Origin: a virus | Reading direction: 5' to 3' (one strand) | Length of the DNA stretch: 22,762 nt | IMG/VR virus record: IMGVR_UViG_3300006802_000626 | Span: 1 to 22,762 of that record | Shown: positions 6,471-13,861 of the stretch, one piece after another | How positions within the stretch are numbered: the stretch's first letter is position 1 | How the letters are laid out: every line of letters begins with the position of its first letter | The notes under the pieces: model-generated | Told to the model about the DNA's origin: nothing | Seen by the model: the letters and a program-made list of their open reading frames with translations, nothing else | Database searches by the model: none | Program-made: the position numbers and the translations under genes

Positions 6471-6652
6471 ATCAGTTAATGATCAACGCAGTTGAGCTTG
6501 ACCTTATGGTGAAGGAAATAAAAGATCTTAAGGGACAGATAGCGAAGCTTGAGAAAGAGCTAGTGAGTTCGCGAGAACTTATCAAGCTACTGAAAGCGGA
6601 GGTTGCTTGGGCCGAGCGGGGCTACACAGCAAGCCGAGGGGAGGCATCATGA
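6467..6652 (+). CDS. Small coiled-coil protein
   Basis: The 61-residue product is mainly a Leu/Lys/Glu heptad helix (about 9-50, for example KDLKGQIAKLEKELVSSREL), predicted to be a coiled coil for oligomerisation or partner binding. A GAGGAGG SD lies at 6453-6459, and ATGA overlaps couple it on both sides. Function is unknown. Confidence 0.7.
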   Translation: MNQLMINAVELDLMVKEIKDLKGQIAKLEKELVSSRELIKLLKAEVAWAERGYTASRGEAS

Positions 6653-6918
6653 AAGAAGAGGTGACTATCGACCAAGTTGCGGCTTTCCTACAGGTCAATC
6701 GTAAGAGTGCCATCCAGCGCATGTCACGAATGGTTAAAAACAACCGAGCGATTAAGTTGAACTACCCCAAGCCGGGTGTCCCGTCAAGATTCTTAATTGA
6801 CGTGCCATTGGAGAAACTTCTTGAGACACAGAAGTATGTGAAGCCCAAGATGAGTCCCCACGTGGATTGGAAGAAGTTTTGTAGTGACCCCTTTCGACTA
6901 ACAGGAGGTGCGAGATGA
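6649..6918 (+). CDS. Helix-turn-helix protein
   Basis: The 89-residue product begins EEVTIDQVAAFLQVNRKSAI, an HTH of the type that starts with a site-recognition helix pair (about residues 5-35), followed by basic residues and a short C-terminal tail. The start at ATG 6649 is chosen because it overlaps the previous stop (ATGA) and has a GAGGGGAGG SD at 6636-6644; the frame is open further upstream to 6607. It probably binds DNA. Target is unknown; it may regulate the surrounding small-gene cluster. Confidence 0.7.
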   Translation: MKEEVTIDQVAAFLQVNRKSAIQRMSRMVKNNRAIKLNYPKPGVPSRFLIDVPLEKLLETQKYVKPKMSPHVDWKKFCSDPFRLTGGAR

Positions 6919-7403
6919 AGCCAGAAAAACCTTTTGGTTGGGTTCACATGACTGATGGTAAATGGGAAGATTTTTTCTTGTACAAAGATGGTGTTGGAGA
7001 GTGTGAAGATTGTGAATACTGCATCCCACTTTACACCGCACCTGTACGCTCCAGCGACATAAGCCAAGAATGTGTCGATGAAACGGCAAAGTCTGCACCG
7101 CCAAGGCAACGGTCTTTTTATGATGACGTTGGGCGCTTAATAAAGGCTGGCAAAGGTTTTTATGACGATGGCACACCCATTGACTACAAAGAAATACAAC
7201 TAGAAATAAAAGGCGTAGGTGAAGGTATTTTTGAATGTACAAAAGTCTTTATTCCACGACCACCAAAGCGTGAATGGGTTGGGCTGACGGATCATGAAAT
7301 CAGCGAGTGGTGGTGGGCTGTCACAGGAGAGTTGCCTGAAGACAGTTGCATTGTTGACTTTGCTCGTGCCATCGAAGCCAAACTGAAGGAGCGAAATGCA
7401 TGA
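6915..7403 (+). CDS. Conserved phage protein with Cys cluster and WVGLTDHEI tail
   Basis: The 162-residue product has a Cys cluster near the N-terminus (C30, C33, C36, with CEDCEYCIPLYTAP) and a C-terminal REWVGLTDHEISEWW segment ending in ARAIEAKLKE. I associate both pieces with a family of modular phage accessory proteins of unknown role. The gene reads visibly AT-richer than its neighbours, which suggests separate acquisition. It is coupled by ATGA overlaps on both sides. The N-terminal Cys cluster may bind metal, though a fourth ligand is not obvious. Confidence 0.68.
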   Translation: MKPEKPFGWVHMTDGKWEDFFLYKDGVGECEDCEYCIPLYTAPVRSSDISQECVDETAKSAPPRQRSFYDDVGRLIKAGKGFYDDGTPIDYKEIQLEIKGVGEGIFECTKVFIPRPPKREWVGLTDHEISEWWWAVTGELPEDSCIVDFARAIEAKLKERNA

Positions 7404-7648
7404 ACGAAAAACAAATTGTTAATTGGCTACTAGGTTTTACGATGGGTATGTTGACGGTGCTATCTTACGAGAAGCTAATGAGTGAGCCGTTGATCATCCC
7501 TGATGGCGAAACGGTACGTGCTGATGAACTCATCAGTATTTACAAGCGTGGGATTAAAGACGCATTACGGACCAACCCCGTGTCGATGGACCTTGAGCAA
7601 GCGTGTCTTGAGGTATGGGCTAACAAACAACCTGTGGAGACAAAATGA
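7400..7648 (+). CDS. Small protein with N-terminal membrane helix
   Basis: The 82-residue protein has a hydrophobic stretch at about residues 8-22 (NWLLGFTMGMLTVLSY), likely a signal anchor, followed by a soluble helical part. An AAGGAG SD (7385-7390) lies 9 bases upstream and the start overlaps the previous stop (ATGA). The hydrophobic segment is short, so membrane insertion is uncertain. Function is unknown. Confidence 0.6.
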   Translation: MNEKQIVNWLLGFTMGMLTVLSYEKLMSEPLIIPDGETVRADELISIYKRGIKDALRTNPVSMDLEQACLEVWANKQPVETK

Positions 7649-8016
7649 GTAAATTCACGTACCCCGAAACGCTAAACGATTTAATCAAAGAAACGCAAGA
7701 AACCATGCGTGTAAGCGGTGTGCCATACCCTGTACCCGCACGTGATAAACAGTTTGGTGGTGATCACTACAAACGTATGGGTGTTGAACCTTGGGATGTT
7801 GTTGACACGTGGCCTATTGAGCAACGTGTTGGCTATTACCGAGGCGGTGCCCTGAAATACATAATGAGGTTGGGTAATAAAGACGAACGACTCCAAGAGG
7901 CACAAAAAGGCTTGCATTATCAGGAGAAGTTGGTGGAAATTCTTAAAGCGGAGCAAAAAGATTCCGCAGTAGTTGGAGTGTCAGGTCGGTCCTACCGGAC
8001 CGTCGATCCGAAGTAA
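7645..8016 (+). CDS. DUF3310 domain protein
   Basis: The 123-residue product has the DUF3310 signature: GGDHYKRMGVEPWDVVDTW at about 38-56, then YYRGGALKYIMRLGNKD (about 64-80) and a helical HYQEKLVEI segment. DUF3310 occurs in many phage proteins, including the region shared with the T7 gp1.7 nucleotide kinase; whether this short form has kinase activity is unknown. The ATG overlaps the previous stop as ATGA. A 6-bp inverted repeat lies inside the 3' end (7987-8002). Confidence 0.82.
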   Translation: MSKFTYPETLNDLIKETQETMRVSGVPYPVPARDKQFGGDHYKRMGVEPWDVVDTWPIEQRVGYYRGGALKYIMRLGNKDERLQEAQKGLHYQEKLVEILKAEQKDSAVVGVSGRSYRTVDPK

Positions 8017-8038
8017 CTTTATCTTGAAGGAGATTTAG

Positions 8039-8560
8039 ATGAACGTTGGAAAGCTACAAGTAGTAAAGGAGTTGCGCAGTGAGTGGTCCAATACGATTAC
8101 GCACGACGGAGGGCACTGCGTTGTCTGCTCTCGGTGGGGCAAGGTCTACGGGCGAAACATCAATCGAACGATGGCGAAATCATTAGCATGGTTGAAAGCC
8201 GCCTGTGACGAAGTTGGTGGAGATCGCTGGGTCGAGGTTGCAAGAAAGGCTCCTCGCTGGATGGTGCGGTCCAATCAGTTGTCTACGTTAAAATCGTGGG
8301 GGCTGGTCGAACGGCTGACGAGCGATGAGGGTAAGGTAAAGCACTCAGGCATTTGGCGGGTGACGGGTTTGGGTGTTGCGTTTGTCGAAGGCCGTATCGC
8401 TGTGCCTTACAAAGTCTATACATACAACGATATGGTTCACGACGTGAGCGACGACACGGTGACGTTTGCCGAATGCTTTGAAGACACATTCGATTATCAG
8501 GCAACGATGAACGAGATCTACGCAAACGCATCAATGCGATCTGTCGAAGAAGTTGAATAA
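8039..8560 (+). CDS. Winged-helix-like conserved phage protein
   Basis: The 173-residue product has a CVVC pair (C27, C30) and a middle region (about 70-120) that looks like a winged helix: a recognition-helix-like RSNQLSTLKSWGLVERL followed by a beta wing, SGIWRVTGLGVAFVEG. The start is supported by a GAAGGAGA SD at 8027-8034. It directly precedes the DNA polymerase, which suggests a replication or regulation role. The family is not recognised by name, and DNA binding is inferred from the fold pattern. Confidence 0.7.
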   Translation: MNVGKLQVVKELRSEWSNTITHDGGHCVVCSRWGKVYGRNINRTMAKSLAWLKAACDEVGGDRWVEVARKAPRWMVRSNQLSTLKSWGLVERLTSDEGKVKHSGIWRVTGLGVAFVEGRIAVPYKVYTYNDMVHDVSDDTVTFAECFEDTFDYQATMNEIYANASMRSVEEVE

Positions 8561-8575
8561 CCAAAAAGGGTACAC

Positions 8576-10402
8576 GTGAATTTAATTACAGTAGACTTTG
8601 AGACGTACTACGCCAAGGATTTTGGCTTCAAGACTCACACCACGGAGGAATATGTTCGTGATTCAAAGTTTGAAGTCATTGGCGTAGGTGTGAAGTTAAA
8701 CAACCAACCTGCGGAGTGGGCAAGTGGCACGCACGAACAACTTAAAGAATGGTTACAGAAGTCCTTTCCTTGGTCGGACTCGATGGTGCTGGCTCACAAC
8801 ACCATGTTCGACGGGGCTATTCTTGGTTGGCTTTTTAATATCACTCCCCGTGTTTGGCTTGACACTCTTTGTATGGGGCGTGCTTTGCACGGTGTCGAGG
8901 TTAGCGGATCTCTCAAAGCGTTGGCTGAGCGGTACGGCATTGGTCAAAAAGGCAACGAAGTTTTAGCCGCACTTGGCAAACGTCGTACCGATTTTCATCC
9001 CGAAGAACTTAGCCGTTACGGAGACTACTGCTTAAACGACGTGGAGTTAACCTACAAACTCTTTAACATCATGGGGCGAGGCTTCCCCAAAAAAGAACTC
9101 AAGCTGATAGACCTCACACTGCGAATGTTCATCGAGCCTTTACTCGAACTTGATCTGCCACTCTTGGAGCAACATCTTATGGCAGTGAGGGATCGCAAAG
9201 AGGAACTGCTTCAAAAGGCTGGGGTTGATAAAGAAATCCTGATGAGCAATCTGAAGTTTGCTGAACTGCTGAGATCTGTTGGCGTTGAACCTCCGATGAA
9301 GATTAGCCTGACCACAGGCAAAGAGACATTGGCACTTGCCAAGAACGACGAGGAGTTTAAAGCCTTAGAGGAACATCCTGACGATAGAGTACAGGCACTG
9401 GTTGCGGCGAGACTCGGAACGAAAAGTACGCTAGAAGAAACTAGGACGCAACGCTTTATCGACATTGCAGGTAGGGGCACGTTACCCGTACCCGTGCGTT
9501 ACTATGCCGCACACACCGGACGGTGGGGTGGTGACGACAAGATTAATATGCAGAACCTACCGAGCCGAGGGCAGAACGCCAACCGGATCAAGCAAGCGAT
9601 CATCGCACCAAAGGGACACATCATTATTGATGCTGACTCCGCACAGATCGAAGCACGGGTGCTGGCATGGCTGGCCCATCAAGATGACTTGGTCGAAGCC
9701 TTTGAGAAAGGTGAAGATGTTTACAAGATAATGGCCTCGGCTATCTACGGTAAGCCGCTTGAAGACGTTACAAAAGAAGAGCGGTTCGTTGGTAAGACCA
9801 CGATTCTCGGAGCCGGGTATGGCATGGGTGCGGCAAAGTTTCAGGCCCAGCTTAAAACGTTTGGCACGGAGATCGACCTAGAAGAAGCTAGGCGGGTGAT
9901 TGATATTTACAGACGGACCAACGGACGCATTGCCCATCTGTGGCGTGAGGCACAACAAGTTTTGGTTTGTATATCGAGAGGTGATCCGGCTGCTTTGGGT
10001 CGCCCCGGTGTCTTAGAAGTTGTTCCTGATAGGCAAGGTATCCGACTGCCGTCTGGACTGATGATGTGTTACGACGATCTACGGTTCTCAGAAGGTGAGA
10101 AAGGTTTGGAGTTTCATTACCGAACCCGTCGAGGGCGTACCAAGATCTACGGTGGTAAGGTCATTGAGAATGTTTGTCAGGCGATAGCCCGATGCATCAT
10201 TGGTGAGCAGATGTTGAAGATCGCTAAGAAGTACCGAGTCGTGCTGACCGTTCACGATGCGATCACTTGCGTCGTGAGGGAAGTCGATCAAGAAGAAGCG
10301 CAAGCCTACATTGAGGAGTGCATGAGGTGGGTTCCCGATTGGGCCGTGGGTCTTCCCGTTAATTGTGAATCAGGAATAGGGGCCAGCTATGGAGATTGCT
10401 AA
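8576..10402 (+). CDS. polA: Family A DNA polymerase with 3'-5' exonuclease
   Basis: The 608-residue phage replicative polymerase starts at GTG 8576 with a weak AAGGG SD (8566-8570). The proofreading domain shows DFE (D7, E9), NTMFD (D79) and YCLND (Y151, D155). The polymerase domain has motif A DADSAQIEAR (352-361, catalytic D354), motif B R403xxxK407xxxL411xxxY415 and motif C VHDA (559-562, catalytic D561). There is no 5'-3' exonuclease domain, as expected for this phage class. The residue equivalent to E. coli Phe762 is Leu (L411). The weak SD and GTG start suggest modest translation. Confidence 0.95.
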   Translation: MNLITVDFETYYAKDFGFKTHTTEEYVRDSKFEVIGVGVKLNNQPAEWASGTHEQLKEWLQKSFPWSDSMVLAHNTMFDGAILGWLFNITPRVWLDTLCMGRALHGVEVSGSLKALAERYGIGQKGNEVLAALGKRRTDFHPEELSRYGDYCLNDVELTYKLFNIMGRGFPKKELKLIDLTLRMFIEPLLELDLPLLEQHLMAVRDRKEELLQKAGVDKEILMSNLKFAELLRSVGVEPPMKISLTTGKETLALAKNDEEFKALEEHPDDRVQALVAARLGTKSTLEETRTQRFIDIAGRGTLPVPVRYYAAHTGRWGGDDKINMQNLPSRGQNANRIKQAIIAPKGHIIIDADSAQIEARVLAWLAHQDDLVEAFEKGEDVYKIMASAIYGKPLEDVTKEERFVGKTTILGAGYGMGAAKFQAQLKTFGTEIDLEEARRVIDIYRRTNGRIAHLWREAQQVLVCISRGDPAALGRPGVLEVVPDRQGIRLPSGLMMCYDDLRFSEGEKGLEFHYRTRRGRTKIYGGKVIENVCQAIARCIIGEQMLKIAKKYRVVLTVHDAITCVVREVDQEEAQAYIEECMRWVPDWAVGLPVNCESGIGASYGDC

Positions 10403-10562
10403 AGACGTTGATTACGCACCGCATTATTTGCAGTCGCAGAGACTACTTCGTAAGATATACGAACATCTTAACGAACGTGAGTTTAAAGAAGCAGAAGAGC
10501 TAGGCGTTCAGTTGATTGTTGAAACCAAACTTTTACTCAACGCTATAAAGGCTCAGAAATGA
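10389..10562 (+). CDS. Small helical protein, unknown function
   Basis: A 57-codon frame overlaps the end of the polymerase gene by 14 bases and ends in an ATGA overlap with the nuclease gene at 10559. The product is helical and charged (LLRKIYEHLNEREFKEAEEL), resembling small phage proteins encoded near replication genes. No clear SD is visible because the start lies in the polymerase frame, but AGGGGCCAGC upstream may serve. Evidence is the overlaps and codon pattern. Confidence 0.65.
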   Translation: MEIAKDVDYAPHYLQSQRLLRKIYEHLNEREFKEAEELGVQLIVETKLLLNAIKAQK

Positions 10563-11233
10563 AACTACCCCCATGGTCATTTAGTGGCATCAAAGCATTC
10601 GACCAATGCCCCAAGAAGTATTACCACTTAAAGGTGGTCAAGGATTACAAAGAGCAAGTCACTGATGCACTGACCTACGGATCGGAGTTTCACAAAGCCG
10701 CTGAACTTTACATCAAGGAGGGCACCCCACTACCGCCCCAGTTTAGTTATTCCAAAGGTGCGCTCGACAACCTGAATCAGTTACCGGGCGAGAAGCTGTG
10801 TGAATACGAGATGGGCTTGACAGAAGATCTTGAGCCTTGTGGGTTCAAGGCCGAGAATGTCTGGTGGCGTGGGATTGCTGACCTGATCATCCTAGACCGG
10901 GAAAAGGGGGAGGCACGGGTACTAGACTACAAGACCGGAAAGTCGGCAAAATACGCAGATACCGGGCAATTGGAATTAATGGCACTGGCGATATTCAAGC
11001 ACTTTCCTGAGGTACGGAAGGTCAAGGCCGGACTTCTGTTTGTGATCGCTAAGCAATTTATTAAGGATAGTTACACGGTGGACTCAGCGCCAACGCTTTG
11101 GCAAAAGTGGCTACGAGACTACGACCGTTTACGGTTTGCGTATCAGACAAATGTTTGGAACCCGAGACCCTCAGGATTGTGCAAGAAGCATTGCGTCGTG
11201 ACTGAGTGTCCCCACAACGGAGGATATATGTGA
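10559..11233 (+). CDS. Cas4/RecB-like PD-(D/E)XK nuclease with Fe-S cysteines
   Basis: The 224-residue protein matches the Cas4/AddB-like RecB nuclease fold: SGIKAFDQCPKKYY near the N-terminus, H45, D108 (RGIADLIIL), D123-K125 (VLDYKTGK) and Q137-E139 (GQLELMAL). C17 together with C208, C212 and C217 gives the four cysteines expected to hold an iron-sulfur cluster. In phages such stand-alone proteins process DNA ends in replication or recombination. No CRISPR array or other cas gene is present, so a CRISPR role is not indicated. The start overlaps the previous stop. Confidence 0.88.
   Translation: MKLPPWSFSGIKAFDQCPKKYYHLKVVKDYKEQVTDALTYGSEFHKAAELYIKEGTPLPPQFSYSKGALDNLNQLPGEKLCEYEMGLTEDLEPCGFKAENVWWRGIADLIILDREKGEARVLDYKTGKSAKYADTGQLELMALAIFKHFPEVRKVKAGLLFVIAKQFIKDSYTVDSAPTLWQKWLRDYDRLRFAYQTNVWNPRPSGLCKKHCVVTECPHNGGYM
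11219..11223 (+). promoter_or_regulatory. SD site deciding the start at 11233
   Basis: GGAGG ends 9 bases before ATG 11233, which overlaps the previous stop by one base (TGATG). This favours 11233 over the in-frame upstream ATG at 11206. Confidence 0.65.
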
Positions 11234-11502
11234 TGCCGTACAAGAACCCAAAAGATCGAAACTTTAAACGAGAGTATGAACTGCAAGTCAAGCGTGGCGA
11301 CATTGACGAGAAGATAGAACGTCAACGGGCACGCAGGGCTATTGACAAGACTGGAAAAGATGCCAACAAAAATGGTAAGGCTGACAAGCGTGAAGGCAAA
11401 GACGTGAGCCACAAGAAGCCATTGAGTAAAGGCGGGTCCAATAAGGACGGATACTTTATTGAAAGCCGTGCAAAAAATAGATCACGCAATTACAAAAAGT
11501 AG
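11233..11502 (+). CDS. Basic HNH-like conserved phage protein
   Basis: The 89-residue protein is highly basic (Lys, Arg) with a repeated-looking middle, DKTGKDANKNGKADKREGKD, and an end pattern VSHKKPLSKGGSNKDGYF that resembles half of an HNH nuclease site (H, then N). A complete ββα-metal motif is not visible, so catalysis is doubtful. I recognise the general sequence type as a recurrent phage hypothetical. It could be a nucleic-acid-binding or structural protein. Confidence 0.62.
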   Translation: MPYKNPKDRNFKREYELQVKRGDIDEKIERQRARRAIDKTGKDANKNGKADKREGKDVSHKKPLSKGGSNKDGYFIESRAKNRSRNYKK

Positions 11503-11504
11503 TG

Positions 11505-11520
11505 TATAATTGAAATTCAA
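11505..11520 (+). promoter_or_regulatory. Possible weak promoter -10 and operator-like repeat
   Basis: TATAAT at 11505-11510, preceded directly by TG, gives a good -10, but no -35 is visible at the expected spacing. TTGAAATTCAA (11510-11520) is an 11-base inverted repeat placed where a start site would lie. If the promoter is used, it would drive the helicase gene and place the hairpin at 11523 in the leader. Confidence 0.35.
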
Positions 11521-11522
11521 GC

Positions 11523-11547
11523 AAGGGCGAACCCGCCCTTCGCTTTT
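11523..11547 (+). terminator. Terminator-like hairpin before the SNF2 helicase
   Basis: AAGGGCG (11523-11529) pairs with CGCCCTT (11534-11540) around an AACC loop, followed by CGC and TTTT (11544-11547). If a single C bulges, two further pairs bring the T-run next to the stem. It would weakly terminate transcription from the polymerase/nuclease genes or act as an attenuator. Confidence 0.55.
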
Positions 11548-11561
11548 GTCACTGAGGTTTT

Positions 11562-13100
11562 ATGGAGATTATCGAGAACAAAGCACTCTTATTGCGTGTT
11601 CGTGAACCGGATCGCATTACAACTGTTATTCCAAAAAGCAAGCAACTGCCTAACAATCAGGTCGTTGTCAAATGGGGATTGGATGAAGCGCAGGTACTTC
11701 GCAACTTGCGCATTAAAAACGTGCCGTCCCCCATTCTCGGGCAGTACGACTGGCCCGGGCAGTACAAACCATTTAACCATCAACAAACAACTGCGGCATT
11801 TCTAACGCTCAACCGCAAGGCGTTTTGCCTCAACGAGCAGGGCACAGGCAAGACCGGATCTGTTATTTGGGCGGCAGACTATCTGATGAAGAAGGGCCGC
11901 ATTCGACGAGTTCTTGTCATTTGTCCATTGTCGATTATGGATTCGGCATGGCGTGCTGACTTGTTTAAGTTTGCAATGCATCGAACCGTAGACATCGCTT
12001 ACGGTGCATCAGACAAGCGTCGAGCCATCATCAAGGGCAATGCCGAGTTCGTCATTATTAATTACGACGGGGTGGAGATCGTTGCTGACGAGATCGCCCG
12101 AGCAGGGTTTGACCTGATCGTGATTGACGAGGCCAACGCCTATAAGAATGCACAGACCAAGCGGTGGAAAACGCTTAAGTCTTTGATCACACCTGAAACA
12201 TGGTTGTGGATGTTGACCGGAACCCCAGCCGCACAGTCGCCACTTGATGCCTACGGACTTGCCAAGCTGGTGAATCCTGAGGGTGTGCCTAAGTTCTTTA
12301 CCACGTTTAAAGACATGGTGATGACCAAGCTGAGCATGTATCGGTGGATCCCAAAAGAATCGGCAACACAGACCGTATTCAAAGCACTCCAACCCGCTAT
12401 CCGATTTACCAAAGACGAGTGCCTTGATCTGCCTGAGATGACCTACGTCAAACGCAAGGTCGAGATGACCCCTCAACAGAAAAAGTACTACCTGATTCTG
12501 CGAGACAAGATGATGATGGAGGCCGATGGGGAAGCAATCACATCGGTCAACGCCGCAGTAAAAATGAACAAGCTTCTCCAAATATCTTGTGGAGCGGTCT
12601 ACTCCGATACAGGAGAGACGATTGGGTTTGATATTAAGAACCGGTACAACGTTCTGAAAGAAGTTATAGAAGAGGCATCTCAAAAGGTTCTGGTGTTTGT
12701 TCCGTTCAGGCACGCCATCACAATCCTTGCCGACAAACTACGAACCGATGGGGTTACCACAGAAATTATCCGGGGCGATGTGTCTGCATCCGAGCGCACT
12801 GCCATATTTAAACGGTTCCAAGAAACGCCTGAGCCACGGGTGCTGGTCATCCAGCCACAAGCCGCCGCCCACGGTGTAACCCTGACTGCCGCCAATACGG
12901 TGGTGTGGTGGGGGCCGACCAGTAGCTTGGAAACCTACGCACAGGCCAATGCCCGGGTCCATCGATCAGGTCAACGTCACCCGACCACGGTCGTTCAGTT
13001 GTATGGATCTACTGCTGAACAACATGTTTACAGATTGTTAGATAATAAAATTGACGTTCACACACAAATTGTTGAACTTTACAAGGAACTACTTGAATAA
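11562..13100 (+). CDS. SNF2/SWI2-type DEAD-like helicase
   Basis: The 512-residue protein is a superfamily 2 helicase of SNF2 type. It shows a Q-region F71NHQQTTAAF80, Walker A GTGKT (94-98), motif II VIDEAN (187-192, DEAN rather than DEAH), motif III LTGTP (218-222), motif IV-like VLVFVPF (376-382) and motif VI ANARVHRSGQ (462-471). The conserved Arg residues of motif VI are present. Such proteins translocate on dsDNA and often pair with VRR-NUC nucleases, one of which is encoded at 5856. The SD before it is weak (GAGG at 11554-11557, 4 bases away). The region between about 223 and 290 is the usual SNF2 linker. Confidence 0.92.
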   Translation: MEIIENKALLLRVREPDRITTVIPKSKQLPNNQVVVKWGLDEAQVLRNLRIKNVPSPILGQYDWPGQYKPFNHQQTTAAFLTLNRKAFCLNEQGTGKTGSVIWAADYLMKKGRIRRVLVICPLSIMDSAWRADLFKFAMHRTVDIAYGASDKRRAIIKGNAEFVIINYDGVEIVADEIARAGFDLIVIDEANAYKNAQTKRWKTLKSLITPETWLWMLTGTPAAQSPLDAYGLAKLVNPEGVPKFFTTFKDMVMTKLSMYRWIPKESATQTVFKALQPAIRFTKDECLDLPEMTYVKRKVEMTPQQKKYYLILRDKMMMEADGEAITSVNAAVKMNKLLQISCGAVYSDTGETIGFDIKNRYNVLKEVIEEASQKVLVFVPFRHAITILADKLRTDGVTTEIIRGDVSASERTAIFKRFQETPEPRVLVIQPQAAAHGVTLTAANTVVWWGPTSSLETYAQANARVHRSGQRHPTTVVQLYGSTAEQHVYRLLDNKIDVHTQIVELYKELLE

Positions 13101-13123
13101 CTCGCTGTCTGATACAATATAAC
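13091..13123 (+). promoter_or_regulatory. Possible weak promoter before gene at 13162
   Basis: TACAAT (13113-13118) or TATAAC (13118-13123) could be -10 boxes with ACTTGA/TTGAAT (13091-13098) as a poor -35. The 61-base gap between genes is unusually long for this genome and would fit a promoter, but the match is weak. Confidence 0.3.
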
Positions 13124-13161
13124 AAGCTGTACAAAATATTCTATTCTTAAGGAGATTAGTT

Positions 13162-13575
13162 ATGACTGAAGCACTAAAAGCCAAGCCGGAGGTTTTACCG
13201 GAGAAGTTGGTCAAGGTCTACATAAAGATGCGTGCCAAGCGTGCCGAACTTTCAGCGGCATTTGACGAGCAAGACAACAAGATCAAGGCTCAGATGGAAA
13301 AGGTCAAAGCCGCCCTGCTGGAGTACTGCAAGGAAAACAGCGTCGAGAGCGTGCGTACGACTGAGGGCTTGTTCTACCGCACCGTTAAGACCAATTACTG
13401 GACAAGTGATTGGGAGTCCATGGGCAAATTTATTCTTGAGCATCAAGCCCCTGAGTTATTAGAGAAGCGCATTCATCAGGGCAACATGCGCCAGTTCTTA
13501 GAGGAACACCCCGATGTGCTACCCCCGGGGCTAAATGTGGATAGCGAATACGGCATCACTGTAAGGAGAAAGTAA
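13162..13575 (+). CDS. Conserved phage protein, N-terminal coiled coil
   Basis: The 137-residue product has a Lys/Glu-rich helical N-terminal half (about 15-60, coiled-coil-like) and a C-terminal half with RTTEGLFYRTVKTNYWTSDW and a conserved-looking PPGLNVDSEYGITV end. I recall similar proteins of unknown function in phage replication regions. A strong AAGGAGATT SD lies at 13149-13157. Its position between the helicase and an HTH gene suggests a replication accessory role, which is inferred from location only. Confidence 0.72.
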   Translation: MTEALKAKPEVLPEKLVKVYIKMRAKRAELSAAFDEQDNKIKAQMEKVKAALLEYCKENSVESVRTTEGLFYRTVKTNYWTSDWESMGKFILEHQAPELLEKRIHQGNMRQFLEEHPDVLPPGLNVDSEYGITVRRK

Positions 13576-13850
13576 TGACAGACCTAGCCAAGTTTGTACC
13601 GATTGAATCGGTTGCAAAGCATTTCATGGTTTCAATCTCAACGGCCCGAGCGTGGGTGCGGCAGGGGCATATCCCGCCTGACACCTACCTCAAGATTGGT
13701 AACACGTACCGTTTTGATTTGCAGAAAGTGGTTGATGCTTTAACCAACCGCCAGCATCTGAAACAGAAACCGATAGTAGTTTCCGAGAAAGAGGGCAAGG
13801 AGCCACAACAACTTGAACTCGACTTTGGCAATCCCGACGAAGACATTTAA
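13575..13850 (+). CDS. Excisionase-like HTH protein with possible clamp-binding tail
   Basis: The 91-residue protein has an HTH at about residues 9-30 (PIESVAKHFMVSISTARAWV) of the MerR/excisionase (AlpA) type and an acidic C-terminus. The tail includes QQLELDF (78-84), which resembles the sliding-clamp-binding hexapeptide QLxLxL/F. It overlaps the previous stop by one base (TAATG). It sits beside the candidate ssDNA-binding protein, so a replication-factor or regulator role is plausible. No integrase is seen, so an excision role has no local support. Confidence 0.72.
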   Translation: MTDLAKFVPIESVAKHFMVSISTARAWVRQGHIPPDTYLKIGNTYRFDLQKVVDALTNRQHLKQKPIVVSEKEGKEPQQLELDFGNPDEDI

Positions 13851-13861
13851 AGGAGAAACTT

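Noticed and set aside
7987-8002. Hairpin CGGTCC-TACC-GGACCG as a terminator
   Set aside because: It lies inside the end of the DUF3310 coding region and no T-tract follows; an RNA role is possible but unsupported.
10559-11233. CRISPR-Cas system, suggested by the Cas4-like nuclease
   Set aside because: No repeat-spacer array and no other cas gene were seen; the palindromes at 610-5508 are about 1 kb apart and separated by genes.
12009-12713. A 234-codon frame on the minus strand within the helicase gene
   Set aside because: It is antisense to clear helicase motifs, rich in Cys, His and Phe, and has no supporting SD or neighbours; a shadow frame.
13575-13850. Excisionase of an integrated prophage
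   Set aside because: The HTH fits that family in part, but no integrase or attachment site is visible and it sits inside the replication module.
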